Source: Thermoplasmatota archaeon
Lineage (GTDB): Archaea; Thermoplasmatota; E2; DHVEG-1
Direction of reading: 5' to 3'
Assembly: GCA_030619765.1 (NCBI GenBank)
Contig: JAUXAU010000011.1
Location: 1 to 50,543, forward strand
DNA: 50,543 nt
Part shown: one piece after another, positions 8,705-17,696 of the stretch
Layout: every line of letters begins with the position of its first letter
Numbering within the stretch: the first letter of the stretch is position 1
The notes under the pieces: model-generated
The model's database searches: none
What the model was told of the DNA's origin: nothing
Seen by the model: the letters and a program-made list of their open reading frames with translations, nothing else
Position numbers and translations under genes: made by a program

Positions 8705-8807
8705 GCTTTGGTTATTATTTGAGTTATTTTTAATCTTTACCTACCCCGGTTATAAAGCCCAAACTATTATAAAGAATATCCCTATTTCGTGTCTCCTAGG
8801 TAATACT

Positions 8808-9026
8808 ATGGAAAAGCCATTAAAGTTACTGCATGCAAGTCTAAACAGCCGAGTAATGGTAGAATTAAGAAACGGAGTAGAATACCATGGCATCTTAGAT
8901 GGTTACGATGTTCCCCATATGAATCTTGTACTTAAAAAAACCGATCAAATAGTGAATACCGAACAAAAGGCTAAGCACGAAACAGTTATTGTAAGGGGAG
9001 ACAATATAATCTATATATCACCTTAA
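8808..9026 (+). CDS. lsm: LSm/Sm-like archaeal RNA-binding protein
   Basis: The 72-residue protein has Sm motif 1 (LKLLHASLNSRVMVELRNG then YHGILDGYDVPHMNLVL) and Sm motif 2 (VIVRGDNIIYIS). Archaeal LSm proteins form heptameric rings that bind U-rich RNA and small RNAs. The start is the ATG at 8808; the frame extends further upstream but no homologous residues lie there. It is followed after 17 nt by rpl37e, a pairing widely conserved in archaea, which supports the call. Confidence 0.95.
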   Translation: MEKPLKLLHASLNSRVMVELRNGVEYHGILDGYDVPHMNLVLKKTDQIVNTEQKAKHETVIVRGDNIIYISP

Positions 9027-9043
9027 AATAAGAGGTAGTTGGA

Positions 9044-9208
9044 ATGACAAAAGGAACAGCATCTCGCTCTGGTGGTAAAAAAACTCACATCGCATGCAGA
9101 AGATGTGGAAAACATGCTTTCCACGTACAGAAGAGAAAATGTGCTGCATGTGGATTTGGAGAAACAAGTAAGATTAGACATTACAACTGGTCTAGAAATA
9201 AATCATAA
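9044..9208 (+). CDS. rpl37e: Ribosomal protein eL37
   Basis: This 54-residue protein starts [20 protein letters not shown] and contains CRRCG and CAACG cysteine pairs that form the eL37 zinc site, followed by the basic tail [12 protein letters not shown]. It is a large-subunit component that contacts 23S rRNA. The length agrees with the family. A GTTGGA ribosome binding site precedes the ATG. It follows lsm on the same strand and is probably cotranscribed with it. Confidence 0.95.
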   Translation: MTKGTASRSGGKKTHIACRRCGKHAFHVQKRKCAACGFGETSKIRHYNWSRNKS

Positions 9209-9312
9209 CCTATTTTCTTAAAAAAGTTAAGACATTAAATACATAACTTTATCATGTTGTTTTTTAGTACAGCATTAAAAAGAGAAACGATTTTTATTCT
9301 GTTGTATATGCC

Positions 9313-9329
9313 CCACCATTAAACGGTGG
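9313..9329 (+). terminator. Possible weak hairpin between rpl37e and livH
   Basis: A CCACC-ATTAAAC-GGTGG stem-loop is followed by a T-rich stretch (TGTTTATCTTATT). It lies about 105 nt after rpl37e and 100 nt before livH. It might end the lsm-rpl37e transcript or be a protein-binding site. Confidence 0.3.
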
Positions 9330-9431
9330 TGTTTATCTTATTAGCGTTGTCTTTGATTTAAAATGTATATTTTAAAATTTCATGTGGTAAAAGGAAATTC
9401 TTAAGAATGAAGTACTCATCTCTTCACACGC

Positions 9432-10343
9432 ATGGATCCTGGAGTTTTAATAACCCAATGGTTATTAACCTCTCTTGTGAGAGGGAGCCTATATGCACTT
9501 ATTGCTGTTGGTCTCACACTAGTTTTTAGAATACTAAAACTCGCGAATTTTTCCCATGGAGAGCTATTTGTTTTTGGTGCTTATATAGGGATAGTATTTT
9601 TTAATTCATTTTGGATAGATAATTTAATTCTTAATGCACTTTTTTCATATATTCTCGCATTTGCGGCCACAGCTGCACTGGCTGTTTTTTTTGATTTTGC
9701 AGCATATAAGCCCTTGCGAAAAAGAGATGCAACTCCTTTGATGTTAATGATTGCATCTCTTGGTATCAGCATTATCATAAGAGGGATTGTTCAATTCATC
9801 TGGGGACCAAGAGTAAAGAAATACGCAAAGCCCCCTCAAGATATAGTAGATATAGGCGGAGCATCGATATATTCGAGTGAGATTGTGGTAGTTGTAGCAG
9901 TTATAGCTATTTTTATTGGTCTTTATTTTTTACTTACAAAAACAAAAATTGGCACTGCTCTACGAGCAATTTCAGATAGCAAGGATCTTGCAGAGATCTC
10001 TGGAATAAATACAGAACAATCGATTATTTTCCTCTGGATTCTTGCAGGGGGATTTGCCGGTCTAAGTGGTGCAGTATTTGCAACTATCTCACCCGCTGGG
10101 ATAATACCTGAAAGTGGATTTCAGTTGCTGCTATTTTTATTCGCTGCGGTAATATTGGGTACTATAGGAAATATATATGGGGCAATTATTGGAGCCTTCA
10201 TCATTATTCTTGTTGATACAGTAGGTGCTGGGGTTTTTAGTTTGCTAAATATGAGCGCTGAATATAGTAAAATAATTGTATTTGCAGTTCTTATACTGGT
10301 CCTATTATTTAAACCACAAGGAATTTTTGGAGGTAAGTCGTGA
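9432..10343 (+). CDS. livH: Branched-chain amino acid ABC transporter permease LivH
   Basis: The 303-residue integral membrane protein has about eight hydrophobic segments. The LivH signature is at the start (SLYALIAVGLTLVFRILKLANF-type segment, residues about 18-40) and the coupling loop for the ATPases lies near GTALRAISDSKDLAEISGI. It is one of two permeases importing Leu/Ile/Val or related amino acids. It heads livHMGF, and livM follows after one base past the stop codon. No strong ribosome binding site precedes the ATG, so the transcript may have a short leader. The high-affinity binding protein lies convergently at 13046. Confidence 0.93.
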   Translation: MDPGVLITQWLLTSLVRGSLYALIAVGLTLVFRILKLANFSHGELFVFGAYIGIVFFNSFWIDNLILNALFSYILAFAATAALAVFFDFAAYKPLRKRDATPLMLMIASLGISIIIRGIVQFIWGPRVKKYAKPPQDIVDIGGASIYSSEIVVVVAVIAIFIGLYFLLTKTKIGTALRAISDSKDLAEISGINTEQSIIFLWILAGGFAGLSGAVFATISPAGIIPESGFQLLLFLFAAVILGTIGNIYGAIIGAFIIILVDTVGAGVFSLLNMSAEYSKIIVFAVLILVLLFKPQGIFGGKS

Positions 10344-10344
10344 T

Positions 10345-11331
10345 ATGGATCTACATCCACTAGTATTTTTACTGCTCGGAATTGGAACATTCATCTTGAT
10401 CTATGCCATCCTGGCACTTAGTCTTAATCTACAGCAAGGTTACACGGGTCTACCGAATTTCGGTCTCATAGGTTTTTATGGAATTGGTGCATATGCGACT
10501 GCATCAATCATTGTACAAGGTATTAATCCAATAATTGGAATAATACTTGGAATGATTATTGCAACTGTCTTTGGGATAGCAATTACAATTCCAGCAATAC
10601 GAATAAGAGAAATCTATTTTGCAATAATTACCATCGCTGCTGTAGAGATAATAAGAATAATAATTCGTAACGAGAAGGCAATAGGAGGTGAATATCCACA
10701 ATTAGGAATTTTCAATATTCCGCTGCTTTTCGGACTCGATTACGAGATGCATAAGATTGTTTCATTTTTACTGTTGATACTGGTTGTTATATGTATTTAT
10801 TTGATTTTACAGTTCATTATTTATTCCATGCCATTTGGTAGAGTGTTAAAAGCTATAAGAGAGGATGAAGATGCAGTTAAGGCACTTGGAAAGAATCCTG
10901 TTCGATACAAACTAATTGCTTTCTCGATAGGAGCCATAATTGCTTCACTTGCAGGTTCTATGTGGGTTCTTACTCAAAGAGCAATTACCCCAGATGGAAT
11001 TATGCCATTATGGACTTTTATGATCTGGATCATGGTCTTATTAGGCGGTATGGGGAATAACAAAGGTGTAATTATAGGGGCTATAGTGATTACCGGTATT
11101 CAACAAATTGTACAAGAATTGAAGTTTTATATCCCCACGGAAGTACTTGATAACAATCAGATAATATCCCTAACTTGGACTAGTATTGGCATTTTAATTG
11201 TGGTAGTACTAATCTTTCTACCAAGGGGTATAATTAAAGAACGGAAAGTACGTGGAAAAGATGTTGAAAAAACAATAAAAAATGTAGATGGAGGTATTAA
11301 AGGATGGATACGCTTGTTACTAAGAAGCTAA
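10345..11331 (+). CDS. livM: Branched-chain amino acid ABC transporter permease LivM
   Basis: The 328-residue second permease has typical LivM features: LSLNLQQGYTGLPNFG near the N-terminus, the coupling segment PFGRVLKAIREDEDAVKALGKNP near 175-195, and a final LPRGII. The start is the ATG at 10345, ten nt after GGAGGT; the frame is open further upstream but that part overlaps livH. Its 3' end overlaps livG by 28 nt, indicating translational coupling. Confidence 0.93.
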   Translation: MDLHPLVFLLLGIGTFILIYAILALSLNLQQGYTGLPNFGLIGFYGIGAYATASIIVQGINPIIGIILGMIIATVFGIAITIPAIRIREIYFAIITIAAVEIIRIIIRNEKAIGGEYPQLGIFNIPLLFGLDYEMHKIVSFLLLILVVICIYLILQFIIYSMPFGRVLKAIREDEDAVKALGKNPVRYKLIAFSIGAIIASLAGSMWVLTQRAITPDGIMPLWTFMIWIMVLLGGMGNNKGVIIGAIVITGIQQIVQELKFYIPTEVLDNNQIISLTWTSIGILIVVVLIFLPRGIIKERKVRGKDVEKTIKNVDGGIKGWIRLLLRS

Positions 11332-12065
11332 GTAAACATTTTGGTGGTATTAAAGCAGTTGATGGGGTATCAATCTCAGTTAAGAAAAAAACCATAACTG
11401 CACTAATTGGACCAAATGGCTCAGGTAAAACAACTTTATTCAATCTAATCTCTGGTTTCTATGGTCCTGATGAAGGTAAAGTGTTTTTCTTAGATAAGGA
11501 CATCACAAATCTAAAGTCATATCAAATTGCAAACAAGGGTCTAGTTCGAACCTTTCAACTTGTAAGAATATTCAGAAATCTTTCTGTCATCGAAAATATG
11601 TTAGTTGCTCCTAAGAGGAATTACGGTGATTCATTTATAAAATCAATTATAAATTTTAAAAAAAGTATTCAGGAGGAAAAAGAATCGTATAACTACGCTA
11701 TTGAACTACTGGATCTACTTGAATTACCCCATATGAAAGACGAATACGCTGGAAACCTCTCGGGAGGACAGTTTAAACTTCTTTCAATAGGAATGGCACT
11801 TATGCGGGATCCTGAGATTCTTTTATTAGATGAGCCAGTTGCAGGCGTAAACCCAACGTTAGCGAATAAGATTTTTGATATACTTATCAATTGCCGCGAT
11901 AAATTTAATAAAACATTCCTAATTATTGAACATAATATGGATGTCGTTCTTGATTTTTCAGATTTGATTTACGTGATGAACCGAGGAAAAATAATTGCAG
12001 AGGGGCCTCCCGAGGCAATTTTCAGTAATCGCGGAGTGATTGATGCATATCTAGGGGCGGATTAA
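11304..12065 (+). CDS. livG: Branched-chain amino acid ABC transporter ATPase LivG
   Basis: The 253-residue nucleotide-binding subunit has Walker A GPNGSGKTT (about 34-42), signature LSGGQ (about 150), Walker B ILLLDEP and the switch His in LIIEHNMD. The GVNP after Walker B is typical of LivG. The start ATG overlaps the end of livM and has GGAGGT upstream. It pairs with LivF to power the LivHM channel. Confidence 0.94.
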   Translation: MDTLVTKKLSKHFGGIKAVDGVSISVKKKTITALIGPNGSGKTTLFNLISGFYGPDEGKVFFLDKDITNLKSYQIANKGLVRTFQLVRIFRNLSVIENMLVAPKRNYGDSFIKSIINFKKSIQEEKESYNYAIELLDLLELPHMKDEYAGNLSGGQFKLLSIGMALMRDPEILLLDEPVAGVNPTLANKIFDILINCRDKFNKTFLIIEHNMDVVLDFSDLIYVMNRGKIIAEGPPEAIFSNRGVIDAYLGAD

Positions 12066-12883
12066 TGAAAGATAATTCTGTAGATATCCCACACACATCC
12101 AAAAAAAAGAGAGATTTTAAAAATAGTAAATCTACCTCCTTAGCTCCAAAATCGAATGATAAAAAAGCAGGAAAATCTATTCTCGAAATCAAAAATCTGA
12201 TTGCTGGATATGGTAAATCGGTCATATTACATGGGATACACTTTAATCTATATGAAAAGGAACTTGTTGCAGTGATAGGTCCGAATGGTGCAGGTAAAAG
12301 CACTTTGTTAAAATCGATTTTTGGTCTTGCAAGAATATTTGAAGGTGAAATCAAATATAATTCAAAGATAATTACTGGACAAATATCTCATAATCTAGTT
12401 AAGGCAGGACTTACTTACGTACCCCAATTAGATAACATATTTCCTTCACTTACAATAGAAGAAAATTTGAAAATGGGAGCCTTTATAAGAGACGATGATA
12501 AGATAAAAAAAGATATAGATAATGTTTATATGATGTTTCCAGACCTTTTAGAACGTGTAAAAGATAAAGCAAGGAATTTGAGCGGGGGCCAAAGACAGTT
12601 TTTGGCAATAGGAAGGGCACTTATGACAAACCCCTCTGTATTACTATTAGATGAACCCTCTGCGGGGTTATCACCAAAAGCACGAGATGAAGTTTTAAAA
12701 AAGATAAGTTCATTAAAAAATAAAGGCTATTCTGTAATTCTAGTTGAGCAAAATGCTAAGAAATCTCTAGAAATTGCCGATAGGGGTTATATATTAGCAA
12801 TGGGTAGAAATATTTTTGAAGGAACTTCTAAAGATATATTGGAAAACGAAGAAATTGGTAGAATGTTTCTTGGAAGACGATAG
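12065..12883 (+). CDS. livF: Branched-chain amino acid ABC transporter ATPase LivF
   Basis: The 272-residue ATPase has Walker A GPNGAGKST, signature LSGGQRQ, Walker B VLLLDEP and SAGLSPK, typical of LivF. The ATG overlaps the livG stop codon by one base (TAATG). It has about 38 extra N-terminal residues that are Lys/Ser-rich and look disordered, placed before the usual start ILEIKNLIAGYG. An internal start is not favoured because the upstream overlap is so tight. Confidence 0.93.
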   Translation: MKDNSVDIPHTSKKKRDFKNSKSTSLAPKSNDKKAGKSILEIKNLIAGYGKSVILHGIHFNLYEKELVAVIGPNGAGKSTLLKSIFGLARIFEGEIKYNSKIITGQISHNLVKAGLTYVPQLDNIFPSLTIEENLKMGAFIRDDDKIKKDIDNVYMMFPDLLERVKDKARNLSGGQRQFLAIGRALMTNPSVLLLDEPSAGLSPKARDEVLKKISSLKNKGYSVILVEQNAKKSLEIADRGYILAMGRNIFEGTSKDILENEEIGRMFLGRR

Positions 12884-12994
12884 ACATTCTATTATAGATG
12901 CCATGCGATAATTTTTTAAGGTTCAACCTAAGGACGGTTCAGTTATTATCTTAAAAATATAATGTAATTTTCTGAGAAAAAAAATAAAAGATAA

Positions 12995-13019
12995 GGGTCG
13001 TTAGGTAAACTAATGACCC
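12995..13019. terminator. Shared hairpin between convergent livF and livK
   Basis: A near-perfect inverted repeat, GGGTCGTTAG then GTAAA then CTAATGACCC, lies between the convergent ends of livF and livK. An A-rich run precedes it on the plus strand, which becomes U-rich for the minus transcript. Position and symmetry fit a terminator or insulator serving both strands. Confidence 0.55.
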
Positions 13020-13045
13020 AAAGAGAGTTGTTACAGAGGTTTAAA

Positions 13046-14275
13046 TTATGGTATGAAATCTTCTACCCCTTTTATGGGATCTTGCCAAAATCCATGCCCT
13101 CGATTATAGGAGGTTCCATCAAATTTCCAGATATCATAGTATTGTGTTTGAATGTCTCCGTTTGAATCAAAACTCTTATCTCCAGAAACGCCCTCGTATG
13201 GATTATCTGCATCATAGTTAAACAACGCAGTCCTAATTTTAACACCATCGTTAGCACCGGCAGCATCGATAGCTGCAGCAGCTAATCGAACAGCATCGTA
13301 GGTATAATCGCCATAGGATATTGGATCATCCCCGTATTTAGCGTTGTACGCTGCTTTAAATTCTTCTTCTGCAGTTGAATCTGGAACTGCAGGAGCTGTA
13401 CCATATGTTCCATTTGCCGCTTCTGCATTAGTTGGGTATTCTTCAGGTAGAAGCTCAGCTGCATCGACTATACCCTCATTCCCAATCCACTGGTAACCAT
13501 TTGATACTGTCATTGCAAGCTTATGTGCACTTGCAAAAATTAAATTCGCTTGTAGTCCATATGCAGTAACTAACAATCCAGTGATATTTTGTCCAGAGGC
13601 TTCAACCGCTGATTTAATGGTTGCAAGATTAGATTCATAAGAATCTGCAGTTTCGGCATAAAGGCTTTCATGGACAACCGTCATTCCTGACGCATTTGCT
13701 TCCTCAAGTATTACTGCATGTATTCCTGCTCCATATGCATTGTTTATTGAAAACACCACGATATGTGTTATATTTAGTGACTCTGTTAAATCCACTTGTG
13801 CTTTGCCCTGAAGGTTATCGTCACCAACAACTCTGAATATCCAGTCATTATCTGTTAGCGCAGGTGATGTTGAAGCTGGTGATATGAGAGCAACTTCGCT
13901 AGGCTCGGTCTCCGTAGCGACAGCAAGTGTATTGGAACTGCCTGCAGCACCTACTATAACTTGAATACCTTTTGCAATTAATCTTGTTGCGGCTAGCTTT
14001 GCGGGATCTGGAGCAGTCTGAGAATCTTCTATCACTACTTCAACTGTCTTCCCATCTAATATGCCTCCTTCCTCGTTTATATGTTCTGCTGCGAGTTGTG
14101 CTGCTTTAACCATATCTCCGCCAATGGAAGAAAGTCCACCGGTTTGTGGCAAAATCACTCCTATCAGTATTTTTTCTATTTCTTCTTCCTCTATGCATCC
14201 TGATAATGCAATAGTCGAAATGGCTAAAGCAACTATTACCAAGAGCGAGATTATTTTCATTTTTTCATTCTTCAT
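13046..14275 (-). CDS. livK: Branched-chain amino acid-binding lipoprotein LivK-like
   Basis: The 409-residue protein has a signal sequence and lipobox (ALSGC, about residue 27), an acidic linker, then the periplasmic-binding type I fold starting ILIGVILPQTGGLSSIGGD. Later segments (VIVGAAGSSNTLAVA; GDDPISYGDYTYDAVRLAA) are typical of Leu/Ile/Val-binding family proteins. It captures the substrate outside and delivers it to LivHMGF; related members bind amides or urea, so specificity is inferred. GGAGAGG precedes the ATG, and a TATA-like AACATTTAAATAG lies about 55 nt upstream. It is convergent with livHMGF. Confidence 0.92.
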   Translation of the reverse strand: MKNEKMKIISLLVIVALAISTIALSGCIEEEEIEKILIGVILPQTGGLSSIGGDMVKAAQLAAEHINEEGGILDGKTVEVVIEDSQTAPDPAKLAATRLIAKGIQVIVGAAGSSNTLAVATETEPSEVALISPASTSPALTDNDWIFRVVGDDNLQGKAQVDLTESLNITHIVVFSINNAYGAGIHAVILEEANASGMTVVHESLYAETADSYESNLATIKSAVEASGQNITGLLVTAYGLQANLIFASAHKLAMTVSNGYQWIGNEGIVDAAELLPEEYPTNAEAANGTYGTAPAVPDSTAEEEFKAAYNAKYGDDPISYGDYTYDAVRLAAAAIDAAGANDGVKIRTALFNYDADNPYEGVSGDKSFDSNGDIQTQYYDIWKFDGTSYNRGHGFWQDPIKGVEDFIP

Positions 14276-14545
14276 AAAGTACCTCTCCTTTTCCAGTATA
14301 TAAAATTCCCAATAACAAACATCTATTTAAATGTTAATAAAAAATTAAGAAATTAGAGAAAATCGATTATTAGTTTAAAAAGACCTAATCACGATTGAAT
14401 AATGAGAAGATGTTCTCTTGATGGTATAAGGAGTCTTATTTTGTCATAATCTAAAAAATCCGAAACTTATAAATAGCGTTTTAAATATCAAACCTCCTAA
14501 ACAATATAAAATAAAAACAGAGAAATGAAGAAGGAGAGAGATAGT

Positions 14546-15139
14546 TTGAAAAGAAAAATAGTTGTACCCATTCTATGTGTAATACTTATGATGGGTATGT
14601 TAAGCGGATGTGTAGAAGAGGAAGAACCACCAGTGAATAATGCACCAGTAGCTAGTTTTAGTTATTTAGCAGATGGTAAAACATTGACTTTTACTGATGA
14701 ATCTACAGACGCAGATGAAGATGACACATTAACCTACACATGGGATTTTGGTGATGAAACAGGAACGTCTACTGATCAGAATCCGGAATATACATATGCT
14801 GAAAACGGAACATATACAGTTACATTGACTGTTACCGATGGAACAGATACCGACACTTACGAAGAAGTAATCATCGTAGGTAATGTGGCACCAACTGCGT
14901 TATTTACCTATGTAGCAACAAACTTATCAGTAGTATTTACAGATGCATCAACAGACCCAAATACCGATGATACATTAACTTGGTCATGGAATTTCGGTGA
15001 TGATTCAGCTTTAAATACAACGCAAAATCCGACATATGAATATGCAGCCGCTGGGACCTACAATGTGACTTTGACTGTAACAGATTCTTACGGCTTAACT
15101 GACGTTTCTGACATAACAGAAATAATAGTTACGGCATAA
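14546..15139 (+). CDS. Lipoprotein with two PKD domains
   Basis: The mature start is a lipobox MLSGC followed by an acidic/Pro linker. Two PKD (immunoglobulin-like) domains follow, each with a central YTWDFGD or WSWNFGD motif and a closing GTYTVTLTVTD or GTYNVTLTVTD strand. The product is about 197 residues. The TTG at 14546 is preferred, because GGAGAG lies 7 nt before it and inside the longer frame that opens at 14525. PKD domains mediate protein or glycan contacts at the surface. With no other domain it is probably a surface adhesin or spacer. Confidence 0.85.
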   Translation: MKRKIVVPILCVILMMGMLSGCVEEEEPPVNNAPVASFSYLADGKTLTFTDESTDADEDDTLTYTWDFGDETGTSTDQNPEYTYAENGTYTVTLTVTDGTDTDTYEEVIIVGNVAPTALFTYVATNLSVVFTDASTDPNTDDTLTWSWNFGDDSALNTTQNPTYEYAAAGTYNVTLTVTDSYGLTDVSDITEIIVTA

Positions 15140-15160
15140 GGCACATATTAAGTAAAAATA

Positions 15161-15192
15161 GCAGGGATAAGTAAACCTGCCCTCTCTTTTTT
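15161..15192 (+). terminator. Hairpin plus T-run after the PKD lipoprotein gene
   Basis: GCAGG-GATAAGTAAA-CCTGC is followed by CCTCTCTTTTTT. It lies 21 nt after the stop codon and looks like an intrinsic terminator, with the U-run that archaeal RNA polymerase also responds to. Confidence 0.6.
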
Positions 15193-15251
15193 ATTTGTTT
15201 TATTTGTAGATATATTTTTATTTTATTGAACTGTTCACAATATGGCAAACT

Positions 15252-16094
15252 ATGAAGGTATTACCAGTAGCATCAGATTCCCTGGGTGTTCGCTCAATGG
15301 CAACATATGTAGAAACTAAAGACTGTAAAATTTTGATAGATCCGTCTGCTGCACTTGGGCCTAAACGATACGGCTTGCCACCAGTACAACAAGAGCTAGA
15401 GGCGCTTTTCAACACAAAACTAAAAATTTCAGAACTAGCAGAAAAATGCAAAATACTTGTCATATCTCATTACCACTACGATCACTATGACCCAAATGAG
15501 ATTTTTTACAAAGGAAAAAAGGTATTTGCTAAAGATATCGAAAAAGATATTAATAAATCCCAAAAAGGAAGAGGGACAGACTTTAAAAAAATTGTAGGAA
15601 ATATCTGTGATTTAGACTACTGTGACGATTCAAAACATCGAATTGGAAACACAAAGATCGTTTTTTCACCACCGTTTTTCCACGGTCCTGAAAATGTAAG
15701 ACTTGGTTATGTGGTTATGACAACCATTGATGATGGCGAAAAAAGAATAGTACATTCATCAGATGTTCAAGGTCCAGTAACCAAGAGTGCCAAGGATTAT
15801 ATTATTGATCAGAAGCCGGATCTACTTATTATGGACGGGCCGCCGACAATTTTTCTAGGATGGAAATTCAGCAAACAAAGCTTACAAGATTCGTCAGATA
15901 ACTTGGTAGAGATAATAAAAACGCTAGGGTGTCAAGTGGTTCTTGATCATCATTTATTACGAGACTTGAAATATTTAGATATCTTTTCAGAACCTTATAG
16001 AATTGGCAAAGAAAAAGTTAAAACTTTCGCAGAATATTTAGGTAAAGAGAACAATACCCTTGAGGCACATAGAAAAGAATTGTGGAGTAAATAA
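15252..16094 (+). CDS. Metallo-beta-lactamase-fold hydrolase, UPF0282 family
   Basis: The 280-residue protein has the MBL metal motif HYHYDHYD (about 74-81), further ligands in FHGPE and SSDVQGP, and a closing DHHLLRD. The opening PVASDSLGVRSMATYVET is typical of the archaeal UPF0282 family. The substrate is unknown, and no signal peptide is present. A one-nt gap separates it from the following coiled-coil gene, so the two are likely cotranscribed. Confidence 0.88.
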   Translation: MKVLPVASDSLGVRSMATYVETKDCKILIDPSAALGPKRYGLPPVQQELEALFNTKLKISELAEKCKILVISHYHYDHYDPNEIFYKGKKVFAKDIEKDINKSQKGRGTDFKKIVGNICDLDYCDDSKHRIGNTKIVFSPPFFHGPENVRLGYVVMTTIDDGEKRIVHSSDVQGPVTKSAKDYIIDQKPDLLIMDGPPTIFLGWKFSKQSLQDSSDNLVEIIKTLGCQVVLDHHLLRDLKYLDIFSEPYRIGKEKVKTFAEYLGKENNTLEAHRKELWSK

Positions 16095-16095
16095 C

Positions 16096-16389
16096 ATGGG
16101 ATTCATTGAAAGGTTAGAAAGAAATATTGCAAGGCTGGAGAAAAGAATAGAGAAAGAGCGGATAAAAATTGAACATCTACACGAAAAGTGTGAGAGTAAA
16201 AAAATTACAAAGGCAGATTTTAACATTAAAAAGATGCAAATTGAGGCAAAGATACACTCGATGAATTCTAGAATTAGGGTTTTGCAGGGCGGAATGACAA
16301 AAGAGAAAAAACATCAGGAAGAAAAGGCAAAGGAAAAACAAAAGGAAAAAGAAGAAAAGGCAAAGGAAAAAGAGAAAAAGAAGAAATAG
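16096..16389 (+). CDS. Lys/Glu-rich coiled-coil protein
   Basis: The 97-residue protein is almost entirely helical. An N-terminal heptad pattern (LERNIARLEKRIEKERIKIE) is followed by a central conserved-looking part (KITKADFNIKKMQIEAKIHSMNSR) and a low-complexity Lys/Glu tail. The start is the ATG at 16096, one base after the preceding stop. No function can be assigned; coupling to the UPF0282 hydrolase suggests a partner or scaffold. Confidence 0.7.
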   Translation: MGFIERLERNIARLEKRIEKERIKIEHLHEKCESKKITKADFNIKKMQIEAKIHSMNSRIRVLQGGMTKEKKHQEEKAKEKQKEKEEKAKEKEKKKK

Positions 16390-16433
16390 TTTTTTATGTC
16401 AATTGTTATCAGAGACTAAACTGCATAGGATTT

Positions 16434-16970
16434 TTAGCCAATATCCCAAGAATCCAAAACTTTTTCATGTACTTCTAGGGATTTTGAATCATAAAGAACG
16501 AATCGTACCAAATCAATCTCTGGGATTTTCTTCAATTCATTTGCTACTGTCTCTAGAGCGATTTTCGCAGCTTCCTCTAATGGATAGCCGAAATATCCTG
16601 TACTCAACGCTGGGAAAGAAATGCTTTTGATCTTGTTTTCTTTGGCAAGTCTCAGGCTTTTCCTATAACATGAGGCAAGTTTTTCTGGATCTTCAGGCGA
16701 ACCAGAGTATATCGGACCAATTGTATGTATAATATAAGGAGCAGAAAGATTGTATCCCTTGGTTATCTTTGCTTCTCCTGTCTCGCATCCTTTTAGTTTC
16801 TTGCATTCATCCCAGAGCGCTGGTCCTGCTGCTCTGTGTATTGCTCCTGCTACTCCGCCACCTGGAGCCAATCTCTCGTTTGCTGCATTTACAATGGCAT
16901 CTGTGTCCTGCTTGGTTATATCTCCAACAGTCATTTCTAAATATGATTCTCCAATTTTTATCTTTTTCAT
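16434..16970 (-). CDS. Macro-domain protein (ADP-ribose hydrolase type)
   Basis: The 178-residue single macro domain resembles YmdB/MacroD proteins. It has the VGDITKQDTDAIVNAANE start, the APGGGVAGAIHRAAG ligand loop, the IIHTIGPIYSG segment and the second phosphate loop ALSTGYFGYP. The family removes ADP-ribose from proteins or deacetylates O-acetyl-ADP-ribose. GGAGG and AAAA precede the ATG. It ends close to the coiled-coil gene, in convergent orientation. Confidence 0.92.
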   Translation of the reverse strand: MKKIKIGESYLEMTVGDITKQDTDAIVNAANERLAPGGGVAGAIHRAAGPALWDECKKLKGCETGEAKITKGYNLSAPYIIHTIGPIYSGSPEDPEKLASCYRKSLRLAKENKIKSISFPALSTGYFGYPLEEAAKIALETVANELKKIPEIDLVRFVLYDSKSLEVHEKVLDSWDIG

Positions 16971-17002
16971 TTTTCCTCCTCCAAATCTACAATTTTATAA
17001 CG

Positions 17003-17527
17003 TTAAAAAAACTCTCTAAATGTCTCAATTTCAGGATTCGTTATTCCACCATACCTTAATAAAAAAACATATTCCATAAGTTCAATTTCACTAATCAAAT
17101 TTGGTAATTCATTAGTCAAGATTTCTTTGAATTTTTTCGCAAGTTTAATATCTTCAGCCATGAAAACAATCGCCACATCATACCTGCCATGAAGATAGCC
17201 AACAGATAGAACATTTATTCCAACTTTTCTTCCCCTTTTTTCGGCTGTAAGTTGGGTTATCTTATTAATTGCATCACCTATTGGTTTAGAAGACCTTTTA
17301 ACAAGCAGTATATATCGTTTTACATCGAGTTTTTCATCATCAAATACAGCATTATATCCCCAGATTGTTTTGTCTTTTTCCAATCTTTTTTTGACTCTCG
17401 ATACTTTCTGTCTGGAAAAACCACATTTTTTCGCTATATTTTTAATGCTATCTCCAGAACTTGTTTGAAGTACTTTTAGGAGCTTCTTATCATCTTCATC
17501 GATTTGTTTTTTACTGCTTTTCGACAT
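17003..17527 (-). CDS. Lrp/AsnC-like transcription regulator (paralogue 1)
   Basis: The 174-residue protein has an N-terminal helix-turn-helix (about 10-60: LLKVLQTSSGDSIKNIAKKC then SRQKVSRVKKRLEKD) and a C-terminal ligand-sensing domain resembling the RAM fold of Lrp/AsnC proteins. It is a paralogue of 18908-19444. The first about 60 codons are almost identical at DNA level, while the C-terminal halves differ strongly. The two regulators flank one secreted-protein gene. It likely controls neighbouring genes in response to a small molecule, but the effector is unknown. Confidence 0.8.
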   Translation of the reverse strand: MSKSSKKQIDEDDKKLLKVLQTSSGDSIKNIAKKCGFSRQKVSRVKKRLEKDKTIWGYNAVFDDEKLDVKRYILLVKRSSKPIGDAINKITQLTAEKRGRKVGINVLSVGYLHGRYDVAIVFMAEDIKLAKKFKEILTNELPNLISEIELMEYVFLLRYGGITNPEIETFREFF

Positions 17528-17696
17528 AATATGTCTCTCCCAAATTGCAGTTATGTAACTTTCTCCTTATTTAAAAACCTTTAGAACACATAAATTATAA
17601 CAAATTTAAAATACGAACTAAGTATCAACATCAATGCTGCCTATGAAACAAGTAGATTTATACGGAAAAGAAAAGAAGAAAGGGTTTAGTGCAGGT

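Noticed and set aside
13046-14275. Urea or amide binding protein instead of LivK
   Set aside because: Sequence alone cannot exclude it, but the adjacent livHMGF genes make branched-chain amino acids the simpler reading.
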